Shown one piece after another: positions 1 through 6,478 of a DNA stretch of 6,885 nucleotides. Origin of the DNA: Thermoplasmatota archaeon (GTDB lineage Archaea; Thermoplasmatota; Penumbrarchaeia; Penumbrarchaeales; Penumbrarchaeaceae). The notes below the pieces were generated by a model. The model did no database searches and had not been told where the DNA came from. It saw nothing but the letters and a program-made list of their open reading frames with translations. Where the stretch lies: assembly GCA_030600725.1 (NCBI GenBank), contig JAUVLN010000112.1, positions 1 to 6,885 on the forward strand. The letters are read 5' to 3'. The first letter of the stretch is position 1, and each line of letters starts with the position of its first letter. The position numbers and the translations under genes are program-made.

Positions 1-2
1 AG

Positions 3-170
3 AGAAAGAAGCTGATCCTGGAGGAGATACTCCACGCACACCTAAGCGAGGAGTCGCACCATATCGACATACTTGTTGTCCCGGGCCCGAAGGGAAGGAC
101 CTTCTATTCTCCGTTCTTCTCGAATAACCTGGACAGATTGATCCAGCGGTCCCCATGCCCATGCTGGTGA
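3..170 (+). pseudogene. Universal stress protein (UspA), 5' part, truncated at window edge and by a frameshift
   Basis: This frame is open from the window edge to a TGA at 168-170 and gives 55 residues. They match the last third of a UspA domain: a helix (KKLILEEILHAHL), beta strand 4 (DILVVPGPKG) and the final helix ending in RSPCP. UspA proteins are cytoplasmic alpha/beta nucleotide-binding proteins. Their ATP motif is G-2x-G-9x-G(S/T/N), and here GPKG is followed by nine residues and then NN, so the third glycine is replaced. The normal last strand (PCPVLVV-like) is missing: this frame reads SPCPCW and stops. The expected strand, MLVSRS, is encoded immediately after in the frame of the next ORF, one base back. 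I therefore read 3-520 as one tandem UspA gene broken by a single-base loss, real or a sequencing/assembly error. The family call is fairly firm. Whether the gene is truly broken cannot be told here. Confidence 0.7.
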
Positions 171-520
171 GCAGATCGTACAAACCCTACAGAAAGGTCC
201 TGGTCTACCTGCACAAGCACATGACCCTCGAAGTACCCTATGCCATTCAACTGAGCAGGGCCATGGGTTCCGAAATCACGGCGATGTACACCGCACCCAA
301 TAGGAAGAAAGCAGCATATATGAAACGTTTCGCCGGGGTATACAAGGTAACCGTGAACATGAGAAGGATAGAGGGGAATCCCACCGTTGAGCTGATCAAG
401 GAGGTGAAGGAGAACCACTACGATCTGATCATTATTCGAAAGAACCTGAGGGAACTGCAGTATTCACAGGTGAGGAGGTTGATACATCTATGGAGTGGAT
501 CCATTCTGATGGTGCCCTGA
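155..520 (+). CDS. Universal stress protein (UspA), 3' part: last strand of domain 1 plus a divergent second UspA domain
   Basis: The ORF from ATG 155 has 121 codons. Its first residues, MLVSRS, fit the closing beta strand of the UspA domain encoded upstream. A second UspA-like domain follows: strand 1 (YRKVLVYLHK), helix 1 (VPYAIQLSRAMG), strand 2 (EITAMYTAP), a strand and turn (VNMRRIEGNP), helix (TVELIKEVKE), strand 4 (HYDLIIIRKN), helix (VRRLIHLWS) and strand 5 (SILMVP). The domain is short, about 110 residues against a usual 140 or so, and the G-2x-G ATP loop after strand 4 is absent, so it probably does not bind ATP in the usual way. ATG 155 lies inside the upstream frame and has no convincing ribosome binding site, so it is probably not an independent start. 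The antiporter gene begins 13 bases after the TGA, which suggests an operon and possibly a role in regulating that transporter (inference). Confidence 0.7.
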   Translation: MPMLVSRSYKPYRKVLVYLHKHMTLEVPYAIQLSRAMGSEITAMYTAPNRKKAAYMKRFAGVYKVTVNMRRIEGNPTVELIKEVKENHYDLIIIRKNLRELQYSQVRRLIHLWSGSILMVP

Positions 521-528
521 GGGGGGTG
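521..528 (+). promoter_or_regulatory. Ribosome binding site supporting a TTG start at 534
   Basis: GGGGGGTG lies five bases before TTG 534. It differs by one base from the GGAGGTG complementary to the archaeal 16S rRNA 3' end. No ATG occurs near the N-terminal end of the conserved antiporter domain, so this site decides the start. Confidence 0.6.
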
Positions 529-533
529 TCCCT

Positions 534-1730
534 TTGAACACCTTGATAGTGCTGGGCATAGTCGCCCTCCTTGCATTCATCGCCCCGTTCTTCGCCAAGA
601 AGCTGAAGCTTCCCATAGTGGTAGGGGAGATCCTCTTCGGGGTCATGGTGGGGATAGTCATCAAGCTTCTCTCCTATGCGGACGTCAACATAGACCTGAG
701 CGACCACACCGTTGATGTGCTCTCCACCCTTGGGTTCATCATGCTGATGTTCATGATCGGCATTGAGAACGATTTCGGGGACCTCAAGACCCTCAGAAGA
801 AGCGAGAAGATCGGTACGGGGCTGGTTATAATCTCCTCGTTTCTCATCTCTCTTCTGGCCGTCTTCATCATGGGTCTGCCCATGATAGTCGGCCTGATCC
901 TTGGTGGGGTATCCGTTGCGGTCGTGGTTCCGGTCCTCAAGGAGATGGGTCTACGGAACACACGCTTTGGTTTCCGTATCATGCTCCTTGCGCAGATAGC
1001 CGATGTCGTTGCAATAATCCTCATCTCACTCGTTGCGGCCTCCATAGCAGGCTGGGTCGCCCTCATCTACATGATAATCATCCCCATCTTCTTCCTGGTG
1101 GCCTTCTGGATAATGGACAGCCTCATCTGGCACAGGCCCAGGTTCATGTCCAAGATCTTCAACCCCACCGATGATTCGGAGATGGGCGTCCGGGCCGCTC
1201 TGGCGATCATGCTGATATTCTACGGCCTGGCCACGTTCATAGGTCTGGAGGCCATACTGGGCGCTTTCCTCTGCGGGATCCTCTTCTCGGCGATATTCAA
1301 GGAGAGGGAGATCATCATCAAGAGGCTTATGCCCATCGGCTTTGGATTTCTGATCCCTATCTTCTTCATAACTCAGGGGTTGGAGGTGAACATCATGGAG
1401 ATACTTCATCCCTATTCCCTGTTCCTCATCGTCACCTTCACGCTCATCACCGTTTTCTCCAAGGTGATACCTTTGATGCTCGCCAGATACTTCAAACACA
1501 CCTGGAGCGACATGTCCGGGTCCATGCTTCTGGGTGCAAACCTATCTGTGATCGTAGCAGGTGTTAGATTGGGCGAGGAGGCGGGTTTACTGGATGAACA
1601 TCTATCCTCGGTCCTGATCCTGTACGGCGTCCTCTCATGTATCCTCTTCCCGATCGTATTCAGGAAGCTCCAGAAGAAGTACCTGGAGAATCTCTTCCAA
1701 AACATGGACGAGGATGCGGAAGAAACATAG
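534..1730 (+). CDS. CPA2/Kef-type cation:proton antiporter, membrane domain only
   Basis: The 398-residue protein is an integral membrane protein with about 13 hydrophobic segments, matching the Na+/H+ exchanger fold (PF00999) used by KefB/KefC, NapA and relatives. Visible family motifs are PIVVGEILFGVMVG at residues 27-40 (helix 2), VSVAVVVPVLKEMGL at 126-140 (the broken helix 4), LEAILGAFLCGI at 238-249, and IPIFFITQGLEVN at 274-286. The ion-binding helix reads AQIADVVAI (153-161). The key aspartate is D157, but the preceding residue is alanine, where relatives have D (NapA), N (CPA1) or Q (KefC). A lysine, K310, lies in a late helix. There is no C-terminal TrkA-N/RCK regulatory domain; the protein ends in a short acidic tail (MDEDAEET). 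It likely exchanges Na+ or K+ for protons; ion and direction are not readable. It starts at TTG and lies 13 bases downstream of the UspA gene, probably in one operon. Confidence 0.88.
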   Translation: MNTLIVLGIVALLAFIAPFFAKKLKLPIVVGEILFGVMVGIVIKLLSYADVNIDLSDHTVDVLSTLGFIMLMFMIGIENDFGDLKTLRRSEKIGTGLVIISSFLISLLAVFIMGLPMIVGLILGGVSVAVVVPVLKEMGLRNTRFGFRIMLLAQIADVVAIILISLVAASIAGWVALIYMIIIPIFFLVAFWIMDSLIWHRPRFMSKIFNPTDDSEMGVRAALAIMLIFYGLATFIGLEAILGAFLCGILFSAIFKEREIIIKRLMPIGFGFLIPIFFITQGLEVNIMEILHPYSLFLIVTFTLITVFSKVIPLMLARYFKHTWSDMSGSMLLGANLSVIVAGVRLGEEAGLLDEHLSSVLILYGVLSCILFPIVFRKLQKKYLENLFQNMDEDAEET

Positions 1731-1760
1731 AGAGGTATATATTTCATTTCTGCTCTTTTA
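1731..1760. terminator. Possible AT-rich termination zone between convergent genes
   Basis: Only 13 bases separate the stop of the antiporter (1728-1730) from the stop of the permease on the other strand (1744-1746). On the plus strand a TATATATTTCATTTC stretch and a TTTT run (1756-1759) follow the antiporter, extending into the permease's 3' end. Archaeal termination commonly uses T-rich stretches without a hairpin, and I see no stem here. The call is weak and rests on position and composition only. Confidence 0.25.
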
Positions 1761-3591
1761 TCAGTGACCTTAAGATGACCTCTTTCAGCTCATCCTGGTC
1801 CTTGGCATCCTTCCACTCCCGGGCGAATCCGGGCCGATCTCCTGCTCTGACGAGCCACATCAGGGTGTTCATGAAGAAGCTCTTCTCCTCCTGCGAGGAA
1901 ACTATCACGAATGCGGCATGCACAGGTGGGCTATCCTCCGAGAACATCGCCCCCCTCTTTGTTCTTACCATCACCATCTCGAAGGTATCACGCCTCTTCA
2001 CGTGATAGGATATGACGGCGAACGAGGGGCGAATGATCAGGTATGACTCCCCCTCCGGGCGGAACAGCTCCCGGTACATGTCATCGGGTTCCATCCCCAC
2101 CCGCTTGGCTATCGGATAGGATATCTTTCGCGTGAATTTCTCAGGGGCCAGGAAGTAGTTGATATCCAGGACCTCTCCCTCGCAGATCTTCCTCTCCAGC
2201 CGGGCCACGGTGATATCATCCCGATCTATCATTATCTCTCTCAGCTCCTCGTCCAGCATCCTTCCTTTCTGTTTGATCCCGAGGAAATCCTTGACGACGT
2301 GAAGCAGCGCATACTCCCTCTCGATCTTGCCCCTTGCATATATGAAATACCATAACAGCCCGAAGAGCGAAAAGACCAGAACGATCATTATCGGAACGAA
2401 TCCCATCTCGATTATCAGGAAGATATAGACACCGATGGCGAAGATCTGGATCCAGGGGTAGAATGGAGCCCTGTACTTCGGCCTGTAATGCTTGAAATTG
2501 CTCTTGCGCATGAATATAAGCGCCAGATTCGCAAGGGCGAACAGTACCAGTTTCATGGTTGAAGCGGTCTTGACCAGCTGCTCCAGATCCAGAAAGAGGA
2601 TGACCACGATCATGAAGCCGGTTGTGATGATAATGGAAAACCATGGGGAACCGCTCTCGTTCAGCCTGCTGAAAGCCTTCGGGAGCAGGTCATCCTTGCT
2701 CATCGCATAAGGGTCCCTGGACGCAGCCAGTACCCCTGAATTGCCCGTGGATATGAAGGCCAGAAGCGCAGCCAGGGTCATGAGAAATATCCCAATACCC
2801 CCCATGATGACGAAACCACCTTCCGTTATCGGGGTCAGCGTCCCCGCTATGGTATCAGGATCAAGAACACCTATCGTGATCGAGATCACGGCGATATAGA
2901 GAAGGGAAACGATCCCCCAGGAGAGGAACATGCCCAGTGGTAGGTTCCTTCCGGGGTTCTTGACCTCTCCTGCCACAGCTGCGATCTTGGTAGTCCCCGC
3001 AAAGGAGATGAATATCAGCCCCACCGTGGATAGAACGGAGGTGAACCCGTTATCCATGAATGGATGGTATCGGCTCACATCCACAAGCCGCAGGCCGGCC
3101 AATACGTAAAGTACGAGCAGACCCAGCAATGCCAGTACTATCATGGATTGGAACCTGCCTGCGAGCTTGACGCCCTTGATATTGATGAAGGCGAACAGCA
3201 GACAAAAGCCCACAGCGATCAATTTAACAGAGAGTCCGGGCAGATTATAACCGAGAACCTCGGATATTATGCCTATACCGAGTAGAGCAAAGGCTGATTT
3301 GAAGGCAAGGGAGAACCAGGCCGCGAAACCCCCGAACATCCCCATCAGGGGGCCCATGCTCCGATCCGTGAAAAAATAGATGCCGCCGGTCTTGGGCATT
3401 GCAGTGGTCAATTCCGCTTTGGAGAGGATCGTGGGAAGTACCAGGAGGCTTGCCATCGCATAGGCGAGTATGATCGCAGGCCCGGCCTTGGTGAAAGCAA
3501 GGGCGGGCAGGATGAAAAGCCCGGAGCTGATCATCGCTCCCGAGGAAATGCAGAAGACCTCCAGGAGGCCCAGGTCCTTCTTCACCTTCAT
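1744..3591 (-). CDS. APC-superfamily amino acid permease fused to a C-terminal PTS EIIA-type-2-like domain
   Basis: The protein has 615 residues. Residues 1-418 are a 12-helix transporter of the amino acid-polyamine-organocation type (AA_permease_2): SSGAMISSGLFILPA (16-30) is the helix 1 substrate-site loop, PKTGGIYFF (66-74) follows helix 2, FAGTTKIAAVAGEVKNPGRN (197-216) is the helix 6 region, and AASRDPYAMSKDDLLPKAF (289-307) is the conserved loop after helix 8. A plain permease of this family would end near 420-450. Here about 195 more residues follow. Residues 490-610 resemble PTS EIIA type 2 (PF00359/COG1762): a helix ending VGMEPDDMYRELFR, then IIRPSFAVISYHVKRRD with H530 at about the position of the EIIA phospho-histidine (usually PH, here YH), MVRTKRGAMF, PPVHAAFVIVSS, and a closing region with FAREWKDAKDQDELKEVIL. 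Archaea mostly lack a full PTS, so the domain is probably regulatory (inference). Substrate is unknown. A GGGAGG site lies 9 bases before ATG 3591. Confidence 0.85.
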   Translation of the reverse strand: MKVKKDLGLLEVFCISSGAMISSGLFILPALAFTKAGPAIILAYAMASLLVLPTILSKAELTTAMPKTGGIYFFTDRSMGPLMGMFGGFAAWFSLAFKSAFALLGIGIISEVLGYNLPGLSVKLIAVGFCLLFAFINIKGVKLAGRFQSMIVLALLGLLVLYVLAGLRLVDVSRYHPFMDNGFTSVLSTVGLIFISFAGTTKIAAVAGEVKNPGRNLPLGMFLSWGIVSLLYIAVISITIGVLDPDTIAGTLTPITEGGFVIMGGIGIFLMTLAALLAFISTGNSGVLAASRDPYAMSKDDLLPKAFSRLNESGSPWFSIIITTGFMIVVILFLDLEQLVKTASTMKLVLFALANLALIFMRKSNFKHYRPKYRAPFYPWIQIFAIGVYIFLIIEMGFVPIMIVLVFSLFGLLWYFIYARGKIEREYALLHVVKDFLGIKQKGRMLDEELREIMIDRDDITVARLERKICEGEVLDINYFLAPEKFTRKISYPIAKRVGMEPDDMYRELFRPEGESYLIIRPSFAVISYHVKRRDTFEMVMVRTKRGAMFSEDSPPVHAAFVIVSSQEEKSFFMNTLMWLVRAGDRPGFAREWKDAKDQDELKEVILRSLIKEQK

Positions 3592-3600
3592 CCTATTGTC

Positions 3601-3606
3601 CCTCCC
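3601..3606 (-). promoter_or_regulatory. Ribosome binding site for the permease
   Basis: On the minus strand GGGAGG is followed by nine bases (GACAATAGG) and then ATG at 3591-3589. The spacing is a little long but the match to the anti-Shine-Dalgarno core is good, and the first transmembrane helix starts at about residue 10, so this start fits. Confidence 0.55.
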
Positions 3607-3611
3607 ATATC

Positions 3612-3640
3612 GTACCGAACCCGAGATCGGCAGTCGGTAC
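3612..3640. repeat. Nested inverted repeat at the predicted permease transcription start; possible operator or leader hairpin
   Basis: GTACCGA (3612-3618) and TCGGTAC (3634-3640) are perfect 7-base inverted arms. Inside them lies a second dyad, CCGA (3621-3624) and TCGG (3627-3630), with nearly the same centre (about 3626). The outer arms are 22 bases apart centre to centre, about two helical turns, which suits a dimeric or tetrameric DNA-binding protein. The centre coincides with the transcription start predicted from the nearer TATA box (near 3625). If the farther box is used instead, the whole dyad is transcribed and could fold in the leader. Confidence 0.5.
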
Positions 3641-3647
3641 TGGGTTT

Positions 3648-3655
3648 CTTAAAAA
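3648..3655 (-). promoter_or_regulatory. Candidate TATA box for the permease (proximal)
   Basis: The minus strand reads CTTTTTAAGAAA around 3645-3656, an archaeal TATA-like element. A start about 27 bases downstream of its centre would fall near 3625, giving a leader of about 34 bases before ATG 3591. It competes with a second box just upstream. Confidence 0.45.
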
Positions 3656-3666
3656 GGGCTCATCAC

Positions 3667-3675
3667 TATATAATC
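3667..3675 (-). promoter_or_regulatory. Candidate TATA box for the permease (distal)
   Basis: The minus strand reads GATTATATAG, the closer match to the archaeal consensus of the two. It predicts a start near 3643 and a leader of about 50 bases that contains the whole 3612-3640 dyad. Confidence 0.45.
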
Positions 3676-3704
3676 TGTTCCTACTCGGGGCCATATTTTA
3701 AGAT

Positions 3705-3748
3705 TATGTTCGAATATTTGTGGTATTATGAAAATCATTCAGAACATA
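3705..3748. repeat. Imperfect inverted repeat in the divergent intergenic region
   Basis: TATGTTCGAAT (3705-3715) is mirrored by ATTCAGAACATA (3737-3748). Eleven positions pair, with one extra base (A3741) in the right arm and a 21-base spacer. Each arm is itself close to symmetric (TTCGAA and TTCAGAA). It sits between the divergent permease and surface-protein promoters, so a regulator site is possible, but AT-rich DNA yields such pairs by chance. Confidence 0.3.
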
Positions 3749-3796
3749 TTTCCCGCAATCGATCTTAAAGTTAACCAAGTTGAATGTTGGATACCG

Positions 3797-3806
3797 TTTT
3801 ATATAT
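3797..3806 (+). promoter_or_regulatory. TATA box of the surface-protein operon
   Basis: TTTTATATAT is a strong archaeal TATA element. Counting about 27 bases from its centre puts the transcription start near 3828, just before the ATGs at 3833 and 3848 and well after the ATG at 3728. This argues for a short or nearly absent leader and against the long N-terminal reading. Confidence 0.7.
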
Positions 3807-3832
3807 CCAGATGCATATTAAACGGGGAGAAT

Positions 3833-6478
3833 ATGAGGGGGACGATAATGATGAGAAGCTTTTCCTTGGCCCTTCTGGCCATGTTGATCACCGTAACCCT
3901 GACAGGCATGCTGGTGGGGGATACGGACGGCGAGATCCCCTCCAGGACCCCTGAAACCCCCCAATGGGCCATGCCGGGAGGGGGACCTCGGAATTCCCAT
4001 AACGTCTCCATGAACTATTCGGGCCTTGAACCATATATCAAATGGGGGGCGGAACCGGTCACATACAGTGACAGGAGATGCGGGTCCCCTGTGATCTCGG
4101 GCGATGGATCGATATATTACACACGGGGACCGGAGCTGTTCAAGGTAGATCCGGAGGGGGAGATGATATGGTCTCTCGACCTCTCATCAGGAGAGGGGTC
4201 ATGGAACCTGACCGATCCTGCGCTGGACAGGAACGGCAATATCGTCGTGTGGCACGGCAACGGTGAACTCCATTCGATAACCCCGGAAGGGGATATCTCA
4301 TGGACCAGGATCACCGACAGGATCGAAACCGGCGAAGATGTCCATCCGGTTCCGGTGGGTGACAGAATATATTTCAGCGGCATTTACAAGTTGTATTCAT
4401 TCAACATCAGTGGAGAGATCGTAGAGGAGATCAACATCACCTCCGGATATCTCAGATACTCTCCCGTTATCGATACGAACGGAACGATCTATCTGGTCTC
4501 AAGTGAGAACGAACTGATGGCGTATCATGAGAACGGGACACTTTCCTGGACGCATCCCATGAACGACAATATCAGCTCTCCTCCAACCATCAGGGGAGAT
4601 GGCAGCATTTATATCTGCGAGAGTAGAGACAACGACCTTTATCTTCATTGCATCAATGAGTATGGAATGGCCTCTTGGTCATCCATTTTCATGGATAGCA
4701 CCAATTTCGATCAGAGCATAAGCGTCGATGACCGGGGGAACGCCCACCTTATCGTTAAAAGGTCCCACATCTCCTCTGAAGTGTATCAGATCAACGCCAC
4801 AGGGTCAATGACCGATTGGCATAGTCTGAACGATTATGTCCAGAGTCCCGTATGGGTCTCGGACCACGGCATGATATTTATCCAGATGTTGGATAGTATC
4901 CGTATCCTGGGGAGCGCGGCCGATCTTGAGAGGTCCCTGGACATACCCGCTTACATCAACGGGACCGGAGGAATGGCCTTCGACATCGATGGGAACGTGT
5001 ACCTGACAAGGGGTACCCTCTACTGCATTGGGATGGCCGAGAGCTCACCACCCTCTTTCATCGGCGGGAGGATCGAGGAGCAGTTCGTGGACGAGGATGA
5101 GGACCTGATAATGGACCTCTACCACAGGTTCTCCGATGCGGAGGACCTGTTGTTCGAATATGAGTGTGATAATCCGACCTTCAACGTAACGATATACGAT
5201 GACCTGATACATTTCCGATTTACGGCAAACTACTCCGGGGAAGGAAATGCCAGGATAAAGGCCATCAGCTGCGGTGATGACGGGGAGTTCGGCACCGGTG
5301 ACGATACGTTCACCTGGACCAACTGGTTCAAGGTGACGGTTCTTCCCGTGAACGATCCGCCCCTGCTCATGGAGGTGACCTTCCCACCCGCGGATGAGGG
5401 AGTATTGTACAGGCATGAGCTCAAGATACTGGACAACGACTCGGACGCCGATCACACCACCATTGGATTGTACGGTTCCGATTGGCTCTACGTGAGAGGT
5501 CATTTCCTGGAAGGCACCCCACCAAAGAACGATATCCGCTCCGATTCATTCGAATTGCTTCTGACCGATGAGGAGGGAGCGACCAGCACGTACGAAAGGA
5601 TCGAGATCGAGATCACCGATATCAACGACCCTCCCTACCTCGATGAGAGGGATCCTATGATCTCATTCCCCGAGGATACCAACAGAAGGGTTGATGTAGG
5701 AACCACCTGGGATAACGATATAAAGTTCGATGACCCGGAGGACGATATACTCACCTTCACGGTAACGGCGGGAGCTCATCTGATCACAGAGGTCGTTCAT
5801 CTTCCTTCAAACGGCATCGATTTCATCGTGGAGAGCGAGGAGGATTGGTACGGGTTTTCGAACATCACCTCGACCGTCTCGGATGGAGAGCATACCATCA
5901 CCGTTGTTATCCCCGTGGAGGTGACAGCCAAAAGCGATCCTCTGAAGGACCTCGTTATCATTCCCGATATCCCCCTGGAGGATGTGGACGACGGCACGCT
6001 GATCACGCTGACGTGTGAGTTCATCGATCCCGATCTCAAGGATCAAGACTACGACTACTACAGATATTACTGGAATTCCAATATATCGGGAGACCTTGGG
6101 GAGGAACGGGAGATCAGCTTCTACCTGGAGCCGGGGGAACATCGTATCAGACTGGAGGCCTGGAGGCCATCATCATATTCCACCACGATCACGTATCTCA
6201 AGATCAACGTTACGGATGACGGGATCGATAACGCTCCGGGACCGGAAGATGAGGTGGAGGATTATCCGGATGATAGTGAGAGGCTCCTCAAGGTGATAAG
6301 GGACGTCACACTGGTCCACCTGCTGATCTACGGCTTCTTCCTCCTGGTGCCCCTCTTTTCCTTCATCATCCACATGATGATAAGAAAGGCCAGATCCGGG
6401 AAGGCCCAGGAGGATATACCTCAAGGCGATCCTCCCAAGGATGAGGTGAAAATTGAAGGGAAGGAGGTGGAGGAATGA
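3833..6478 (+). CDS. Secreted, membrane-anchored surface glycoprotein: PQQ-like beta-propeller plus cadherin-like repeats
   Basis: From ATG 3833 the protein has 881 residues. An upstream ATG (3728) precedes the TATA box and would bury the signal peptide; ATG 3848, with GAGGGGG six bases before it, is an equally possible start. Order of parts: signal peptide (MRGTIMMRSFSLALLAML and on, to about residue 28); a propeller of seven or eight PQQ-like blades (about 84-400) with repeats such as SPVIDTNGTIYL and LFKVDPEGEMIWS; a cadherin-like domain (406-510) with EDEDLIMDL, a DGEFGTGDD acidic loop that could bind calcium, and VNDPP; a second (511-601) ending INDPP; a third (602-700) with PEDT and DDPEDD; a beta-rich Ig/PKD-like domain (703-795); an acidic linker; one transmembrane helix (825-849); and a charged 32-residue cytoplasmic tail. 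I count 16 N-X-S/T sequons, as expected for an archaeal surface glycoprotein. No catalytic motif is visible; adhesion or ligand binding is the likely role (inference). It is coupled to the next gene. Confidence 0.85.
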   Translation: MRGTIMMRSFSLALLAMLITVTLTGMLVGDTDGEIPSRTPETPQWAMPGGGPRNSHNVSMNYSGLEPYIKWGAEPVTYSDRRCGSPVISGDGSIYYTRGPELFKVDPEGEMIWSLDLSSGEGSWNLTDPALDRNGNIVVWHGNGELHSITPEGDISWTRITDRIETGEDVHPVPVGDRIYFSGIYKLYSFNISGEIVEEINITSGYLRYSPVIDTNGTIYLVSSENELMAYHENGTLSWTHPMNDNISSPPTIRGDGSIYICESRDNDLYLHCINEYGMASWSSIFMDSTNFDQSISVDDRGNAHLIVKRSHISSEVYQINATGSMTDWHSLNDYVQSPVWVSDHGMIFIQMLDSIRILGSAADLERSLDIPAYINGTGGMAFDIDGNVYLTRGTLYCIGMAESSPPSFIGGRIEEQFVDEDEDLIMDLYHRFSDAEDLLFEYECDNPTFNVTIYDDLIHFRFTANYSGEGNARIKAISCGDDGEFGTGDDTFTWTNWFKVTVLPVNDPPLLMEVTFPPADEGVLYRHELKILDNDSDADHTTIGLYGSDWLYVRGHFLEGTPPKNDIRSDSFELLLTDEEGATSTYERIEIEITDINDPPYLDERDPMISFPEDTNRRVDVGTTWDNDIKFDDPEDDILTFTVTAGAHLITEVVHLPSNGIDFIVESEEDWYGFSNITSTVSDGEHTITVVIPVEVTAKSDPLKDLVIIPDIPLEDVDDGTLITLTCEFIDPDLKDQDYDYYRYYWNSNISGDLGEEREISFYLEPGEHRIRLEAWRPSSYSTTITYLKINVTDDGIDNAPGPEDEVEDYPDDSERLLKVIRDVTLVHLLIYGFFLLVPLFSFIIHMMIRKARSGKAQEDIPQGDPPKDEVKIEGKEVEE
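3835..3841 (+). promoter_or_regulatory. Possible ribosome binding site favouring the alternative start at 3848
   Basis: GAGGGGG lies six bases before ATG 3848 (followed at once by a second ATG at 3851). The transcription start predicted near 3828 leaves room for it. With this start the signal peptide begins MMRSFSLALL. ATG 3833 would instead be nearly leaderless. The sequence does not settle which is used. Confidence 0.4.
4082..5038 (+). repeat. Beta-propeller blade repeats within the surface protein
   Basis: Eight related units begin near 4085, 4214, 4343, 4460, 4577, 4715, 4844 and 4970, spaced 39-46 codons apart. Each follows the pattern SPxI-xx-DG-x-IY, a short loop, L-x-x-I/F-x-x-x-G and then a tryptophan or equivalent. 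The last unit is a half unit (MAFDIDGNVYL, then LYCIG), which suggests ring closure in which the last strands complete a blade, giving seven or eight blades. The repeats have diverged at the DNA level, so they are old duplications. Confidence 0.75.
6463..6469 (+). promoter_or_regulatory. Strong ribosome binding site inside the end of the surface-protein gene
   Basis: GGAGGTG is a perfect match to the archaeal Shine-Dalgarno core and lies five bases before ATG 6475. It fixes the start of the next gene and implies translational coupling with the overlapping stop. Confidence 0.8.

Noticed and set aside
155..170. ATG 155 as an independent start of a separate small UspA gene
   Set aside because: There is no clear ribosome binding site, and the first residues complete the beta strand missing from the upstream domain. 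A frameshifted single gene explains both observations.
147..170. Programmed -1 ribosomal frameshift
   Set aside because: Zero-frame heptamers around TCC CCA TGC CCA do not fit X-XXY-YYZ, and I see no obvious downstream stem. An indel in the C run is simpler.
1026..1499. 157-codon open frame on the minus strand inside the antiporter gene
   Set aside because: Its product is rich in E, D, H, G and Y without any hydrophobic core or motif, as expected from the antisense of a membrane protein gene. The plus-strand antiporter is certain.
1637..2005. Plus-strand open frame across the convergent junction
   Set aside because: It overlaps the ends of two well-supported genes, has no ribosome binding site and shows no recognisable motif.
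3728..3832. Longer N-terminus of the surface protein starting at ATG 3728
   Set aside because: It lies upstream of the strong TATA box and would place about 40 mostly non-hydrophobic residues before the signal peptide. An AT-rich element at 3692-3700 could in principle drive a leaderless transcript from it, but this is the weaker reading.
4082..5038. PQQ-dependent dehydrogenase
   Set aside because: The blades resemble PQQ-type repeats, but no catalytic or cofactor-binding signature is visible and the protein continues into adhesive-type domains. A non-enzymatic propeller is more likely.
5045..5503. 152-codon minus-strand open frame within the surface-protein gene
   Set aside because: It is antisense to clear cadherin-like domains, with no promoter, ribosome binding site or family motif.
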